Shown here in pieces: positions 27,495-41,363 of a DNA stretch of 64,000 nt (its first letter is position 1; each line of letters starts with the position of its first letter). The notes under the pieces are model-generated. The model saw nothing but the letters and a program-made list of their open reading frames with translations. It made no database searches and had not been told where the DNA came from. The stretch lies in the NCBI RefSeq assembly GCF_900115715.1, contig NZ_FOXM01000009.1:62001-126000 (forward strand), read 5' to 3'. The position numbers and the translations under genes were made by a program. This DNA is from Geopseudomonas sagittaria (GTDB lineage: Bacteria > Pseudomonadota > Gammaproteobacteria > Pseudomonadales > Pseudomonadaceae).

Positions 27495-27812
27495 CTAGAA
27501 CACCATGTCCGACAGCCGCCAGACGTCGAAGGCCGGCGTCTCGTAGGGGTGGCTCTGCTTGAGCGCCTTGACCGCGGCGTGGATCAGCTCGTCCGCCACC
27601 ACCAGCTCGACCTTCCACTCCGCCACCTGGGCCAGCTCGCCCTGGGCACCGACGTAGGGCTGGCTGCCCGGCAACGGATGGAACTGGCCCTGGCCGAGGG
27701 TCTGCCAGCAGCAGCTGTCGTACTCGCCGATGCGCCCGGCACCGGTGGCGAAGATCGCGGTCTTGACCGCGTCCAGATGGGACTCGGGAACGAAGAAACA
27801 CAGCTTGTACAT
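27495..27812 (-). CDS. YqfO/Nif3-like small domain protein
   Basis: The 105-residue product is the free-standing form of the domain inserted in YqfO/NIF3-like proteins. It opens YKLCFFVPESHLDAVKTAIFATGAGRIGEYDSCCW and ends SHPYETPAFDVWRLSDMVF. It is annotated as a NIF3-like or CutA-like PII-fold protein in relatives. The function is unknown. The start at 27810-27812 gives the family N-terminus; the longer frame upstream has no resemblance. It is followed by a convergent terminator. Confidence 0.85.
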   Translation of the reverse strand: MYKLCFFVPESHLDAVKTAIFATGAGRIGEYDSCCWQTLGQGQFHPLPGSQPYVGAQGELAQVAEWKVELVVADELIHAAVKALKQSHPYETPAFDVWRLSDMVF

Positions 27813-27968
27813 CAAGGTCTCCGGCACGAAGGGGTGAATCGGCAGCAATGCCCGCAGGCCGCTATCCTGCCACAACCGCTGGCGCTCTGGCGCCTCCTCC
27901 TTGACGGCTTGTCGGCACGATCCGCCGAGCGGCGGCAGATTCCCGGCCAAAGCCCGCGGCACAGATGC

Positions 27969-28000
27969 AAAAAAGGGCGTCCGCTCGCTTGCGCACGCCC
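27969..28000 (-). terminator. Intrinsic terminator of purL
   Basis: On the minus strand arms GGGCGT and ACGCCC frame a GC-rich loop and are followed by TTTTTT, right after purL. The rest of the 243-base spacer up to the YqfO-like gene has no visible gene. Confidence 0.85.
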
Positions 28001-28055
28001 TCGATGACCGACACGCCCGCCAGCGCACCAGGCGCTGGACGGGCGACGGCGCGGA

Positions 28056-31000
28056 TCAGTCGACCCAGACCCGCGCGTTGCGGAACATGCGCATCCAGCC
28101 GGCGTCTTCCTGCCAGTCGTCCGGACGCCAGGAGTTCTGCACGGCGCGGAACACCCGCTCGGGGTGCGGCATCATGATGGTGACGCGCCCGTCGCGGCTG
28201 GTCAGGCCGGTGATCCCGCGCGGCGAGCCGTTGGGGTTGGCCGGATAGGTCTCGGTGACCTTGCCGTGGTTGTCGACGAAGCGCAGCGCCACCGCGCCGG
28301 ACAGGTCGGCCTGCAGCAGGGCTTCCTCGCTGGCGTACTCGGCATGCCCCTCGCCATGGGCGATGGCGATCGGCAGACGCGAGCCGGCCATGCCCTGCAG
28401 GAAGATCGACGCCGACTCCTGCACCTGGACCATGGCCACCCGCGCCTCGAACTGCTCGGAGCGGTTGCGCACGAAGCGCGGCCAGGCCTCGCTGCCGGGG
28501 ATCAGCTCGACCAGGTTGGAGAGCATCTGGCAGCCGTTGCACACGCCGAGGGCGAAGCTGTCCTTGCGCGCGAAGAAGGCGCTGAAGTTGTCGCGGGCGC
28601 GGTTGTTGAACAGCACCGACTTGGCCCAGCCGCCACCGGCACCGAGCACGTCGCCGTAGGAGAAGCCGCCGCAGGCCACCAGGCCCTTGAAATCCTCCAG
28701 GCTGGCGCGACCGGCGATGATGTCGCTCATGTGCACGTCGACCACCGCGAAACCGGCGCGGTGGAAGGCGGCCGCCATCTCGGTCTGGCCGTTGACGCCC
28801 TGCTCGCGCAGGATCGCCATGCGCGGACGCACGCCCTTCTTGATGTAGGGCGCGGCGACGTCCTGGTTGACGTCGAAGGCCAGCTTGACCGACAGGCCGG
28901 GGTTGTTTTCCTCGAGCAGGCCGTCGTACTCCTGCTCGGCGCACTCGGCGTTGTCGCGCAGGCGCTGGATGCGGTAGCTGGTCTCGCTCCAGATGCGCTG
29001 CAGGATTCGCCGCTCGGCGCTGTACACGGTCTCGCCGTGCCAGTGCAGGCGGATGTCGCCACCGTTGAGCGGCTGACCGATCACCGCCACGCAGTCGCCC
29101 AGACCGGCGGCGCTGAACTGCGCCAGCACCTCGGCGGTGTCGCCCTGGCGAACCTGGATGACGGCACCCAGCTCCTCGTTGAACAGCACGGCGCCCAGCT
29201 CCTCGCGGCTGTTGGCCAGCGCGTCGAGCTGCAGGTCGAGGCCGCAGTGGCCGGCGAAGGCCATCTCGGTGACGGTGGCCAGCAGGCCGCCGTCGGAGCG
29301 GTCGTGGTAGGCCAGCAGGCGGCCATCGCTGTTGAGGCCCTGGATCACCGCGAAGAACGCCTTGAGGTCCTCGGCGTCGTCGACGTCGGGCACGCTGCGG
29401 CCGATCTGGCTGTAGACCTGGGCGAGGATCGAGCCGCCCATGCGGTTCTGGCCGCGGCCGAGGTCGATCAGCACCAGGTCGGTGGCGCCCTTGTCCAGGC
29501 GCAGCTGCGGGGTCAGGGTGCGGCGGATGTCGTTGACCCGGGCAAAGCCGGAGATGATCAGCGACAGCGGCGAGGTGACGCTCTTGTCCTCGCCGTTATC
29601 CTGCCAGCGGGTCTTCATGGACATCGAGTCCTTGCCGACCGGAATGGTGATGCCCAGCGCCGGGCACAGCTCCATACCGACCGCCTTGACGGTCTCGTAG
29701 AGGCGCGCATCCTCGCCCGGGTGGCCGGCGGCGGCCATCCAGTTGGCCGACAGCTTGATCTCGGAGAGCTTGTCGATGCTCGCCGCAGCCAGGTTGGTGA
29801 TGGTCTCGCCGATCGCCATGCGTCCGGACGCCGGGGCATCCAGCAGGGCCAGCGGGGTGCGCTCACCGACCGCCATGGCCTCGCCGGTGTAGACGTCGAA
29901 GGCGGTGGCGGTGACGGCGCAGTCGGCCACCGGCACCTGCCACGGGCCGACCAGCTGGTCGCGGGCTACCAGGCCGGTGATCGAACGGTCGCCGATGGTG
30001 ATCAGGAAGTTCTTGCTGGCCACCGCCGGGTGGCGCAGCACGCGCTCGACCGCCTCGTCCAGCACCAGGCCGGCGGCGGCGAAGTCGTCGCCCAGCTCCG
30101 CCTCGCGGCTCACCGAGCGGTGCATGCGCGGCGCCTTGCCGAGCAGCACGTTGAGCGGCATGTCCACGGCGTTGTTGCCGAAGTGGCTGTCGCTCACGGT
30201 CAGCTGCGGCTCGGCGGTGGCCTCGCCGACCACCGCGAACGGGCAGCGCTCGCGCTCGCAGATCTCGCGGAAAGTGTCGAGGTCGGCGGCGTCGACGGAC
30301 AGCACGTAGCGTTCCTGCGACTCGTTGCACCAGATTTCCAGCGGGCTCATGCCCGGCTCGTCGTTGGGCACGTTGCGCAGCTCGAAGCGGCCGCCGCGGC
30401 CGGCGTCGTTGATCAGCTCCGGCAGGGCGTTGGACAGACCGCCGGCGCCGACGTCGTGGATGAACTTGATCGGGTTCTGCTCGCCCATCTGCCAGCAGCG
30501 GTCGATGACCTCCTGGCAGCGGCGCTCCATTTCCGGGTTCTCGCGCTGCACCGAGGCGAAGTCGAGGTCGGCGGAGCTGGTGCCGGTGGCCATCGACGAG
30601 GCAGCACCGCCGCCCAGGCCGATCAGCATGGCCGGACCGCCGAGCACGATCAGCTTGCCGCCGACCGAGATCTCGCCCTTCTGCACGTGCTCGGCGCGGA
30701 TGTTGCCGAGGCCGCCGGCGAGCATGATCGGCTTGTGGTAGCCGCGCACTTCCTCGCCATGCGGGGTGTCGATGGCCTGCTCGAAGGTGCGGAAGTAGCC
30801 GGTCAGGTTGGGACGGCCGAACTCGTTGTTGAACGCGGCGCCGCCCAGCGGGCCCTCGATCATGATGTCCAGCGCGCTGACGATGCGCTCTGGCTTGCCG
30901 TAGGGCTTCTCCCACGGCTGCTCGAAACCGGGGATCTGCAGGTTGGAGACGGTGAAGCCGACCAGGCCGGCCTTGGGCTTGGAGCCGCGACCGGTGGCGC

Positions 31001-31952
31001 CCTCGTCGCGGATCTCGCCGCCGGAGCCGGTGGAGGCGCCGGGGAACGGGGCGATGGCGGTCGGGTGGTTGTGGGTCTCCACCTTCATCAGGATGTGCAC
31101 CGGCTCCTGGTGGGCGGCGTACTCGTGGCTGCCCGGCTGCGGGAAGAAGCGCCCGGCGGTGAAGCCCTCGATCACCGAGGCGTTGTCCTTGTAGGCGCTC
31201 AATACGCCTTCGCGGTGCAGCTCGTAGGTGTTCTTGATCATGCCGAACAGCGACTTGTCCTGGCTCTCGCCGTCGATGTCCCAGCTGGCATTGAAGATCT
31301 TGTGCCGGCAGTGCTCGGAGTTGGCCTGGGCGAACATCATCAGTTCGATGTCGTGGGGGTTGCGCCCCAGCTCGCCGAAGCTCTTCACCAGGTAGTCGAT
31401 CTCGTCCTCGGCCAGGGCCAGGCCCAGCTCGACGTTGGCGGCCTCCAGCGCGGCGCGACCGCCGCCCAGCACGTCGACCACGGTCAGCGGCTTGGGCTGG
31501 GCGTGGCTGAACAGCGCCTGCGCCTCATCCATCTGCGCCAGCACCAGCTGGGTCATGCGGTCGTGCAGGGTCGCGGCGACCAGCTCGGCCTCGGCCGCGG
31601 ACAGCTCGCCGGCCACGTAGTAGGCGATGCCGCGCTCGAGGCGCTGGATCTTGCCCAGGCCGCAGTTGCGAGCGATGTCGCTGGCCTTGCTCGACCACGG
31701 CGAGATGGTGCCGAAGCGCGGCACCACCAGGAACAGACGGCCTTGCGGCTCCTGCACCGGGACGCTCGGACCGTACTGCAGCAGACGGGCCAGCACCTGT
31801 TCCTCGTTGCTGTCGAGTGCGCTGGACACTTCAGCGAAATGGGCAAACTCGGCGTACAGACCGGTAACCGCAGGAACCTTCTGGGTCAGTTGCTCGAGCA
31901 GTTTGCCGTGACGGAAGGCGGAAAGAGCGGGAGTGCCGCGCAGGATCAGCAT
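28056..31952 (-). CDS. purL: Phosphoribosylformylglycinamidine synthase PurL
   Basis: The 1298-residue product is the large FGAR amidotransferase of purine synthesis. It converts FGAR, ATP and glutamine to FGAM. Order: N-terminal FGAM-binding domain, linker, two AIR-synthetase-type catalytic halves and a class I glutaminase. Visible features are [49 protein letters not shown] and the glutaminase Cys in GVCNGCQML with HGEGHAEY. The length fits gamma-proteobacterial PurL. The start at 31950-31952 removes an unrelated N-terminal extension. A TAGAAT -10 lies at 31996-32001. Confidence 0.97.
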   Translation of the reverse strand: MLILRGTPALSAFRHGKLLEQLTQKVPAVTGLYAEFAHFAEVSSALDSNEEQVLARLLQYGPSVPVQEPQGRLFLVVPRFGTISPWSSKASDIARNCGLGKIQRLERGIAYYVAGELSAAEAELVAATLHDRMTQLVLAQMDEAQALFSHAQPKPLTVVDVLGGGRAALEAANVELGLALAEDEIDYLVKSFGELGRNPHDIELMMFAQANSEHCRHKIFNASWDIDGESQDKSLFGMIKNTYELHREGVLSAYKDNASVIEGFTAGRFFPQPGSHEYAAHQEPVHILMKVETHNHPTAIAPFPGASTGSGGEIRDEGATGRGSKPKAGLVGFTVSNLQIPGFEQPWEKPYGKPERIVSALDIMIEGPLGGAAFNNEFGRPNLTGYFRTFEQAIDTPHGEEVRGYHKPIMLAGGLGNIRAEHVQKGEISVGGKLIVLGGPAMLIGLGGGAASSMATGTSSADLDFASVQRENPEMERRCQEVIDRCWQMGEQNPIKFIHDVGAGGLSNALPELINDAGRGGRFELRNVPNDEPGMSPLEIWCNESQERYVLSVDAADLDTFREICERERCPFAVVGEATAEPQLTVSDSHFGNNAVDMPLNVLLGKAPRMHRSVSREAELGDDFAAAGLVLDEAVERVLRHPAVASKNFLITIGDRSITGLVARDQLVGPWQVPVADCAVTATAFDVYTGEAMAVGERTPLALLDAPASGRMAIGETITNLAAASIDKLSEIKLSANWMAAAGHPGEDARLYETVKAVGMELCPALGITIPVGKDSMSMKTRWQDNGEDKSVTSPLSLIISGFARVNDIRRTLTPQLRLDKGATDLVLIDLGRGQNRMGGSILAQVYSQIGRSVPDVDDAEDLKAFFAVIQGLNSDGRLLAYHDRSDGGLLATVTEMAFAGHCGLDLQLDALANSREELGAVLFNEELGAVIQVRQGDTAEVLAQFSAAGLGDCVAVIGQPLNGGDIRLHWHGETVYSAERRILQRIWSETSYRIQRLRDNAECAEQEYDGLLEENNPGLSVKLAFDVNQDVAAPYIKKGVRPRMAILREQGVNGQTEMAAAFHRAGFAVVDVHMSDIIAGRASLEDFKGLVACGGFSYGDVLGAGGGWAKSVLFNNRARDNFSAFFARKDSFALGVCNGCQMLSNLVELIPGSEAWPRFVRNRSEQFEARVAMVQVQESASIFLQGMAGSRLPIAIAHGEGHAEYASEEALLQADLSGAVALRFVDNHGKVTETYPANPNGSPRGITGLTSRDGRVTIMMPHPERVFRAVQNSWRPDDWQEDAGWMRMFRNARVWVD

Positions 31953-32060
31953 TGTCGGAACAGCCTCTTGGGCAAGGGAGTGCGAAAGACTGCGCATTCT
32001 AGCGCAAAGCAGCCAGCCCGGCACCCGCAGCCGTCGGCTGTGCGGCCGCGGCCACGTTAG

Positions 32061-33566
<1,506 letters not shown>

Positions 33567-33596
33567 GTCCGCCGGTCACGGCGCGACAGCACGGAC

Positions 33597-34079
33597 TCAG
33601 GCCTTCTGCCGGCGCAGGCGGAAGAACTCGCTGAGGATCGCCCCGCACTCCGCCGCCAGCAGCCCGCCCTCGAGCAGCACCCGGTGATTGAGAAAGGCCT
33701 GCTCGAAGAAGCGCCCGCGACTTTCCACCACACCGGCCTTCGGCTCGGTGGCGCCGTAGACCACCCGGCCGATGCGCGAGTGCACGATCAGCCCGGCGCA
33801 CATGCTGCACGGCTCCAGAGTCACGTACAGGGTGCTGCCGGGCAGCCGGTAGTTCTCCAGGTGCCGCGCCGCATCGCGGATCGCCACCATCTCGGCATGG
33901 GCGCTGGGGTCGTGGGTGGAGATCGGGCAGTTGAAGCCGCGGCCGACGATCTCGCCGCCCACCACCAGCACCGCGCCCACCGGCACCTCGCCCCGCTCGG
34001 CGCCCAAGGCGGCGAGCGCCAGCGCCTCGCGCATGAAGCGCTCGTCGTGGCTGCGGTCGATGATCAGTGGTCTTTTCAT
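33597..34079 (-). CDS. tadA: tRNA-specific adenosine deaminase TadA
   Basis: The 160-residue product deaminates A34 of tRNA-Arg(ACG) to inosine. The zinc site is visible as HAEMVAIRDAA (His and the proton-shuttling Glu) and PCSMCAG (two Cys). The substrate loop VVYGATEPKAGVVES follows. It lies between mltF (convergent) and the multicopper oxidase gene on the same strand. Confidence 0.95.
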   Translation of the reverse strand: MKRPLIIDRSHDERFMREALALAALGAERGEVPVGAVLVVGGEIVGRGFNCPISTHDPSAHAEMVAIRDAARHLENYRLPGSTLYVTLEPCSMCAGLIVHSRIGRVVYGATEPKAGVVESRGRFFEQAFLNHRVLLEGGLLAAECGAILSEFFRLRRQKA

Positions 34080-34151
34080 GGGCGGTCGGCTGGATGCGTG
34101 AAGAAGTCCGCCAGTTTGGGAAAAGCCGCCGCGGAGTCAAGCCCGGGCGAG

Positions 34152-35525
34152 CTAGACCACGGCAATCGCCGCCATCAGCCCGGTCTCCATGTGGTCGATC
34201 ACGTGGCAGTGGAACATCCAGGTGCCCGGATTGTCGGCCACCAGCGCCACCCGCGCGGTCTCCTGCTTGCCCAGCAGGTAGGTGTCGGTGAACCAGGGCG
34301 CGTCGATCCTCCGCCGGTTGGACGACAGCACCTTGAAGCTCATGCCGTGCAGGTGGATCGGGTGCTGATACTGGCTGAGGTTGCGCAGCTCGAGGATGTA
34401 GCTCTGCCCCAGCCTGAGGGTGGCGATCGGCCGCTCGGCGCAGCTCCGGTCGGCGATGTCCCAGGCCTGGCCGTTGACCTGCCAGAAGCTGTGCGCGGCG
34501 CCCTGCGCCAGGTTGACCGACACCGCACCGGTCCACTCGAAGTTGAAACGCAGCGTCTCGGCGCCGGCCAGGTCCGGCTCGGCGATCGGATTGGCCGGCA
34601 GAGCCGGCGGCCAGTCACCGGCCGGCTCGCTGCTGGCCACGCTTTTCAGGGTCGCCAGGCGCAGCGGGCCGTTGCGCAGCGGCAACTCCACGCCAGCCGC
34701 CGGCACGCGCAGGGCCAGCTCGATGCGCATGCCCGGGCCCAGCCAGTACTCCTTGCCCAGCGGCTGCGGCGCCACCGGGTTGCCGTCCAGCGCGTAGATG
34801 CGCGCCTCGGCCTGCGGCAGGTTGAGACGGTAGGTCTGGGTATTGTCGAGGTTGAGCAGGCGCAGGCGCACGACCTGTCCGGCCGGCAGCTCGAGGGTCG
34901 GCGCGTGCACGCCGTTGATCGTGCTCAAGCGTCCCAGGGTACCGCCGCGCGCCGCCTCGCGCGGCACGCTGAAATCGCGGAAGGCGCCCTGCTCGTCGAC
35001 GTGCCAGCTCTTCAGGCTCAAGGTGCGCTCGTGGCGGAAACCGCTCGGCTCGCGCTCCTCGACGATCAAGGGGCCGACCAGGCCGCGACCCAGCTGCGCG
35101 CCGCTGGCGGTGTGCGGGTGGTACCAGAAGCTGCCGGCATCCTTTACTTGGAAGCGGTAGTCGAAGTACTCGCCGGGCAGCACCGGCAGCTGCGACAGGT
35201 AGGGCACGCCGTCCATCTCCAGCGGCAGGCGGATGCCGTGCCAGTGGATGGTGCTCGGCTCCGGCAGCCGGTTGACGAAGCGTACCCGCAGCCAGTCGCC
35301 CTGGCGCGCGCGCAGCTCCAGGCCCGGCGCCTGGCCGCCGTAGGCCCAGGCGCGGGTCGTATGCCCGGGCACCAGCTCGACGTCCAGCGGCGCGGCGATC
35401 AACTCGTAGTCGTGGGTCGCGGTGTCGGCTGGTTGTCCCAGCCAGTAGCGCGCGCCGCCGCCGGCGAGGCCGAGCACACCGAGACCGGCCAGGCCGGTGA
35501 GCATTTGTCTGCGGGTGAAGGACAT
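34152..35525 (-). CDS. cumA: Multicopper oxidase, CumA-like
   Basis: The 457-residue product is a three-domain multicopper oxidase. A twin-arginine signal (TRRQMLTGLAGLGVLGLAGG) sends it folded to the periplasm. Copper ligands are HWHG at 94-97, WYHPH at 134-138, HPIHLHG from about 388 and HCHVIDHMETGLM from 439. The mature start DYELIAAPLDVELVPGH fits Pseudomonas CumA as I recall it. CumA has been implicated in manganese oxidation in P. putida, though that role is debated. It is divergent from a di-heme cytochrome c gene. The start at 35523-35525 gives the Tat signal. Confidence 0.85.
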   Translation of the reverse strand: MSFTRRQMLTGLAGLGVLGLAGGGARYWLGQPADTATHDYELIAAPLDVELVPGHTTRAWAYGGQAPGLELRARQGDWLRVRFVNRLPEPSTIHWHGIRLPLEMDGVPYLSQLPVLPGEYFDYRFQVKDAGSFWYHPHTASGAQLGRGLVGPLIVEEREPSGFRHERTLSLKSWHVDEQGAFRDFSVPREAARGGTLGRLSTINGVHAPTLELPAGQVVRLRLLNLDNTQTYRLNLPQAEARIYALDGNPVAPQPLGKEYWLGPGMRIELALRVPAAGVELPLRNGPLRLATLKSVASSEPAGDWPPALPANPIAEPDLAGAETLRFNFEWTGAVSVNLAQGAAHSFWQVNGQAWDIADRSCAERPIATLRLGQSYILELRNLSQYQHPIHLHGMSFKVLSSNRRRIDAPWFTDTYLLGKQETARVALVADNPGTWMFHCHVIDHMETGLMAAIAVV

Positions 35526-35692
35526 CGAGCCTCCTAAGTGGGCGGCGAAGGGTGGCGCTACCGCTAGGCAGCCGCGAATGACAGAGTTTCTCATTATCCA
35601 CACCTCAGGTGCGAGCCATCGCTGCGACACAACCGCACCCCGGCGCTGGACTAGGCTTGCAACAACACCCCGCTCTCCCGGTGACACCAGCC

Positions 35693-36604
35693 ATGCCCGC
35701 CCTGCGCCGCCGTCTCCCTCTGCTCGGCCTGCTCCTCGCCGCAACCGCCAGCCAGGCGCAGCCGGTGACCTACGCCGAGCTCGCGCCGCTGCTGCAGACA
35801 CGCTGCGTACTCTGTCACTCGGGGAGCAACGCGCCGCTGGGCCTGCGCCTGGACAGCATCGCCGGCCTGCTCGCCGGCAGCCAGCGCGGTCCGGTGGTGC
35901 TCGCCGGCAAGCCGCAGGACAGCGAACTGCTGCAGCGCCTGACCGGCAGCCGCCAGCCACGCATGCCGATGACCGGCCCGCCGTTTCTCAGCGACGCGGA
36001 GATCGCCCTGTTCGAGCGCTGGATCGCCGACGGCCTGCCGGCCGGCAGCGAAGCGGCGGGCGCCGGCAGCACACCCGCAAGCCCGCCACCCCCGGCGTCC
36101 GGAGCAGTGGTGACCTATGCCCAGGTCGCGCCGATCCTCGCCCGCCGCTGCGCCAAGTGCCATGCCGCGCAGGGACTGATGGGCCCGCCGCCGGAAGGCC
36201 TGCGCCTGACCTCCTATGCCGAGACGCTGGCCAGCAGCGAGCGCGCGCGGGTGGTGCCCGGCGCGCCCGAGGCCAGCGAACTGCTGCGGCGCATCCGCGG
36301 CCAGGCGCGCCCGCGCATGCCCTACGACGGCCCACCCTGGCTCGACGAGGCGGAAATCGCCCTGATCGCCACCTGGATCGAGCAGGGTGCGCGCAATGCC
36401 GAGGGCCAGCCGGCGCCCAGTCCGAGCGGCGCGCGTCTGCGCCTGCACGGCACCCTCGGCGCCAACTGGACGCTGGACGGCCTGCCACTGCGCGTCAATG
36501 CCGGCACCCGCATCGACAAGAGTCCGCGCCCCGGCGACTACGTGCAGGTGCGCGGCCACTGGTCGGCGGGGAACGTCGAGGTGGAGCGCCTGCGCCGGCG
36601 CTGA
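35693..36604 (+). CDS. Periplasmic di-heme cytochrome c (tandem PSCyt1-like) with C-terminal OB-like domain
   Basis: The 303-residue product has a signal peptide (residues 1-22) and two repeated cytochrome domains. Heme sites are CVLCH at 38-42 and CAKCH at 153-157. Each domain ends with a similar MP-x-GPP(F/W)L(S/D)-x-AEIAL-x-x-W motif (91-110 and 209-228), and its Met is a likely axial ligand. A proline-rich linker spans 125-137. The last 57 residues form a small beta domain (LHGTLGANWTLDGLPLRVN, GDYVQVRGHW) like DUF5666/OB folds. The combination is unusual. It is divergent from the multicopper oxidase, so it may be its electron partner. That is inference. Confidence 0.85.
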   Translation: MPALRRRLPLLGLLLAATASQAQPVTYAELAPLLQTRCVLCHSGSNAPLGLRLDSIAGLLAGSQRGPVVLAGKPQDSELLQRLTGSRQPRMPMTGPPFLSDAEIALFERWIADGLPAGSEAAGAGSTPASPPPPASGAVVTYAQVAPILARRCAKCHAAQGLMGPPPEGLRLTSYAETLASSERARVVPGAPEASELLRRIRGQARPRMPYDGPPWLDEAEIALIATWIEQGARNAEGQPAPSPSGARLRLHGTLGANWTLDGLPLRVNAGTRIDKSPRPGDYVQVRGHWSAGNVEVERLRRR

Positions 36605-36614
36605 ACCTGGTGGA

Positions 36615-37883
36615 TCAGCCCAACAGCCGGGTCAGCCCATGCAGCACCAGCCCGACCATGCCGCCGACCAGGGTGCCGTTGATGCGGATGAACTGCAGAT
36701 CCTTGCCGACGTTGTGCTCCAGCTGGGCGACCAGCTCGGCGCTGTCCCAGGCCGCCACCCGCTCGGCGATGTAGCGGCGGATGTCCTCGCGGTGGCGCTC
36801 GACCAGGGTTGGCGCCACTTCCAGCAACTGGTCGTTGAGCCAGCGACGCATCGCCTCGTCCGCCGCCAGCGCCTCGCCCAGGCGCAGGCTCAGCCTGATC
36901 AGCCGGCGGCGGATGGTCGAGTCGGCGTCGGCCAGGTCGGCCTGCAGCCAGTCCACCAGCTCGTCCCACAGCCCGCGCAGGTAGCCGGCCACCGCCGGAT
37001 GGGCGAGCAGCTGCTCGCGGATCTGCTCGCCCTTGAGACGGAAGGCAGGGTCTTCCTTGAGCCTGGCGATGACACTCGCCACACAGCCATCGAACTTGCC
37101 GCGCAGCTCGTGCTGGTCGTCGCGGCTGATCTCGCCGATCAGCGCCGACACCCGGCGCACCACCTTGTCCGCCGACCACTGGCCGGCCTTCTCGTCCAGG
37201 CCGATGTCCTTGCCGAACAGGCGAAAACGCAGGGCGCTGAACTCGGCGGACAGCCCGGCGGCGATGCGCTGCTGCACCGTCTCGTCCTGCAGCAGCGCGT
37301 CCAGCTGAGCCAGCACCTCGTCGAGCATCGCCTGATGGCGGCGCTCGTGGGTCAGCAGGTCGAGCAGCTGGCCGCCGAGGCCCGCCAGATCCACCTCGCG
37401 CAGCTTGGCGGTGGCGCTGCGCTGGATGAAGCGGCGCACCCGCTCGTCGCGCAGGGCCCGGATGCCGTAGCGGGCGATGCCGACCAGCTGGCGACCGAGT
37501 GCCTCGGCATTGCTCGGCTGGCGCAGCCAGCCGGCCAGCCGCGCCGCGGCATCGAATGCCTCGAGCTTGGCCATCACCTGCGGCGTGGCGAGGAAATGGG
37601 TGCAGATGAAGTCGGCCAGGTTGCGGCCCAGGCGCGCCTGCTTGCGCGGGATGATCGCCGTGTGCGGAATCGGCAGGCCCAGCGGGTGACGGAACAATGC
37701 GGTGACGGCGAACCAGTCGGCGATCGCGCCGACCATCGCCGCCTCGGCGAAGGCCGCCAGATAGCCCCAGGCGGGGTGCGCCGCCGCCATGTGGGTGGCC
37801 AGCGCGTACAGCGCCGCCGCCAGCAACAGCAGACCGAGGGCGATGGCCTTCATCCGCGCCAGGGGGGAATTCCATGTCGACAT
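36615..37883 (-). CDS. DUF445 family membrane protein
   Basis: The 422-residue product is a DUF445 protein. A membrane segment near residues 12-35 precedes the family motif GAIADWFAVTALFRHPLGLPIPHTAIIP. A long, mostly helical domain of charged heptad-like sequence follows. The C-terminus returns to a hydrophobic LVGGMVGLVLHGLTRLLG. The start may be M1 or M11. It is convergent with the cytochrome gene (10 bases apart) and its function is unknown. Confidence 0.88.
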   Translation of the reverse strand: MSTWNSPLARMKAIALGLLLLAAALYALATHMAAAHPAWGYLAAFAEAAMVGAIADWFAVTALFRHPLGLPIPHTAIIPRKQARLGRNLADFICTHFLATPQVMAKLEAFDAAARLAGWLRQPSNAEALGRQLVGIARYGIRALRDERVRRFIQRSATAKLREVDLAGLGGQLLDLLTHERRHQAMLDEVLAQLDALLQDETVQQRIAAGLSAEFSALRFRLFGKDIGLDEKAGQWSADKVVRRVSALIGEISRDDQHELRGKFDGCVASVIARLKEDPAFRLKGEQIREQLLAHPAVAGYLRGLWDELVDWLQADLADADSTIRRRLIRLSLRLGEALAADEAMRRWLNDQLLEVAPTLVERHREDIRRYIAERVAAWDSAELVAQLEHNVGKDLQFIRINGTLVGGMVGLVLHGLTRLLG

Positions 37884-37944
37884 CGGGCGACTCCTTCGGC
37901 ATCACGGCGCAGCCTGCCGCATGCAGGCTGCAAAACCCGGACAG

Positions 37945-37972
37945 CACAAGGGCAGCCTAGGCTGCCCTTGTG
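37945..37972 (-). terminator. Strong hairpin downstream of guaA
   Basis: Arms cacaagggcagcc and ggctgcccttgtg form a nearly perfect stem with almost no loop. It follows guaA and precedes the DUF445 gene. No long T-run follows, so it may act by structure or as bidirectional stop. Confidence 0.65.
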
Positions 37973-37998
37973 TTCACTGCATCAACGAAGCCGCGGGA

Positions 37999-39579
37999 TC
38001 ATTCCCACTCGATGGTCGCCGGCGGCTTGCTCGACACGTCGTAGGTGACGCGCGAGATGCCTTCGATCTCGTTGATGATGCGGTTGGAGACCTTCTCCAG
38101 CAGCTCGTAGGGCAAGTGCGCCCAGCGCGCGGTCATGAAGTCGATGGTTTCCACCGCGCGCAGGGCGACGACCCAGGCGTAGCGACGGCCGTCACCGACC
38201 ACGCCGACCGACTTCACCGGCTGGAACACCACGAAGGCCTGGCTGGTCTTGTGGTACCAGTCGAAGTTGCGCAGCTCCTCGATGAAGATGTGGTCGGCGC
38301 GGCGCAGCAGGTCGGCGTACTCCTTCTTCACCTCGCCGAGGATGCGCACGCCCAGGCCCGGACCCGGGAACGGGTGGCGGTAGACCATGTCGTAGGGCAG
38401 GCCGAGTTCGAGGCCGATCTTGCGCACCTCGTCCTTGAACAGCTCGCGCAGCGGCTCGACCAGCTTGAACTGCATGTCTTCCGGCAGGCCGCCGACGTTG
38501 TGGTGCGACTTGATCACCTTGGCCTTGCCGGTCTTGGCGCCGGCCGACTCGATCACGTCCGGGTAGATGGTGCCCTGGGCGAGGAAGTCGATGCCCGAAA
38601 GCTTGGTCGCCTCTTCGTCGAACACCTCGATGAAGCTGCGGCCGATGATCTTGCGCTTCTCTTCCGGATCGCTGATGCCGGCCAGGCGACCGAGGAACTT
38701 GTCTTCGGCGTTGGCGCGGATCACCTTGACGCCCATGTTCTCGGCGAACATGGTCATCACCTGGTCGCCCTCGTGCAGGCGCAGCAGGCCGTTGTCGACG
38801 AACACGCAGGTCAGCTGGTCGCCGATGGCGCGATGCAGCAGCGCGGCCACCACCGAGGAATCGACGCCGCCGGACAGGCCGAGCAGCACCTTGGAGTCGC
38901 CGACCTGGGCGCGCACGTTGGCGATGGCGTCCTCGACGATGTTGGCCGGGGTCCACAGCGCTTCGCAGCCGCAGATATCCAGCACGAAGCGCGACAGGAT
39001 GCGCCCGCCCTGGCGGGTGTGGGTCACTTCCGGATGGAACTGCACGCCGTAGTAGGCGCGGCTGTCGTCGGCCATGGCGGCGATCGGGCAGCTCGGGGTG
39101 CTGGCGACGATGTGGAAGCCGGCCGGCAGGTCGGTGACCTTGTCGCCGTGGCTCATCCACACATCCAGCGCCAGCACGCCGTCGTCGTCCATGTGGTCTT
39201 CGATGCCGTCGAGCAGGCGGCTCTTGCCGACCAGGTCGACGCGGGCGTAGCCGAACTCGCGCAGGTCGGAACCCTGCACCTTGCCGCCCAGCTGCTCGGC
39301 CATGGTCTGCATGCCGTAGCAGATGCCGAACAGCGGCACGCCCAGCTCGAATACCGCCTGCGGCGCACGCGGGCTGTCGGCTTCGTGCACCGACTCCGGA
39401 CCACCGGCGAGGATGATGCCGCGCGGGGCGAAGGCGCGGATGGCCGCGTCGTCCATGTCGAACGGGTGGATCTCGCAGTACACGCCGATCTCGCGCACGC
39501 GGCGGGCGATCAGCTGGGTGTACTGGGAACCGAAGTCCAGGATCAGGACCCGGTGGGCGTGAATGTCGTGGTGGGCCAT
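37999..39579 (-). CDS. guaA: GMP synthase (glutamine-hydrolysing)
   Basis: The 526-residue product converts XMP to GMP with glutamine and ATP. The class I glutaminase covers the first 200 residues, with [20 protein letters not shown] and the Cys in GICYGMQTM. The ATP-pyrophosphatase domain has [14 protein letters not shown]. The C-terminal dimerisation domain ends PPATIEWE. I start at the second of two close ATGs (39577-39579), because GAGAG is better spaced from it. guaB lies upstream on the same strand, separated by a large inverted-repeat element. Confidence 0.96.
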   Translation of the reverse strand: MAHHDIHAHRVLILDFGSQYTQLIARRVREIGVYCEIHPFDMDDAAIRAFAPRGIILAGGPESVHEADSPRAPQAVFELGVPLFGICYGMQTMAEQLGGKVQGSDLREFGYARVDLVGKSRLLDGIEDHMDDDGVLALDVWMSHGDKVTDLPAGFHIVASTPSCPIAAMADDSRAYYGVQFHPEVTHTRQGGRILSRFVLDICGCEALWTPANIVEDAIANVRAQVGDSKVLLGLSGGVDSSVVAALLHRAIGDQLTCVFVDNGLLRLHEGDQVMTMFAENMGVKVIRANAEDKFLGRLAGISDPEEKRKIIGRSFIEVFDEEATKLSGIDFLAQGTIYPDVIESAGAKTGKAKVIKSHHNVGGLPEDMQFKLVEPLRELFKDEVRKIGLELGLPYDMVYRHPFPGPGLGVRILGEVKKEYADLLRRADHIFIEELRNFDWYHKTSQAFVVFQPVKSVGVVGDGRRYAWVVALRAVETIDFMTARWAHLPYELLEKVSNRIINEIEGISRVTYDVSSKPPATIEWE

Positions 39580-39612
39580 GGCCATCTCTCGTAGCGGAAT
39601 TCACAAACGACT

Positions 39613-39645
39613 CGGGGTTGCCCGCCTTTCACAGCAGCAACCCCG
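39613..39645 (-). terminator. Hairpin in the guaB-guaA spacer
   Basis: Arms cggggttgc and gcaaccccg form a 9-bp stem with a 15-base loop, right upstream of guaA. It is intrinsic-terminator-like but has only a weak T-tract, so attenuation of guaA is possible. Confidence 0.5.
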
Positions 39646-39660
39646 GGTCTTTCTCAATCA

Positions 39661-39803
39661 GGCAAAAATCGATTTGCCGCGTCGCGAGCGCAGGACAGGC
39701 AAGGCGGAAAGAGGTGAGGAAGCGGAGTTTGCTGGAGCAAATGAGCATTCCGAACCTCTTTCCAACGCAGCATGGCCAAGCGCAGCAGCGTCAAATCGAT
39801 TTT

Positions 39804-39806
<3 letters not shown>
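39661..39806. repeat. Large inverted-repeat element between guaB and guaA
   Basis: The element is about 145 bases long. Both ends carry aaatcgattt with flanking A/T runs. Inside, ggaaagaggt (about 39706-39715) pairs with acctctttcc (39754-39763), and gtttgct pairs with agcaaat near the centre (39727-39742). Its right end overlaps the guaB stop codon. It may be a small mobile palindrome, or a structured RNA in the guaBA transcript. Neither role is proved. Confidence 0.6.

Positions 39807-41363
<1,557 letters not shown>

Noticed and set aside
28164-32060. Plus-strand open frame of about 1300 codons opposite purL
   Set aside because: It mirrors purL almost exactly and is compositionally odd. 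purL has clear catalytic motifs; the mirror has none.
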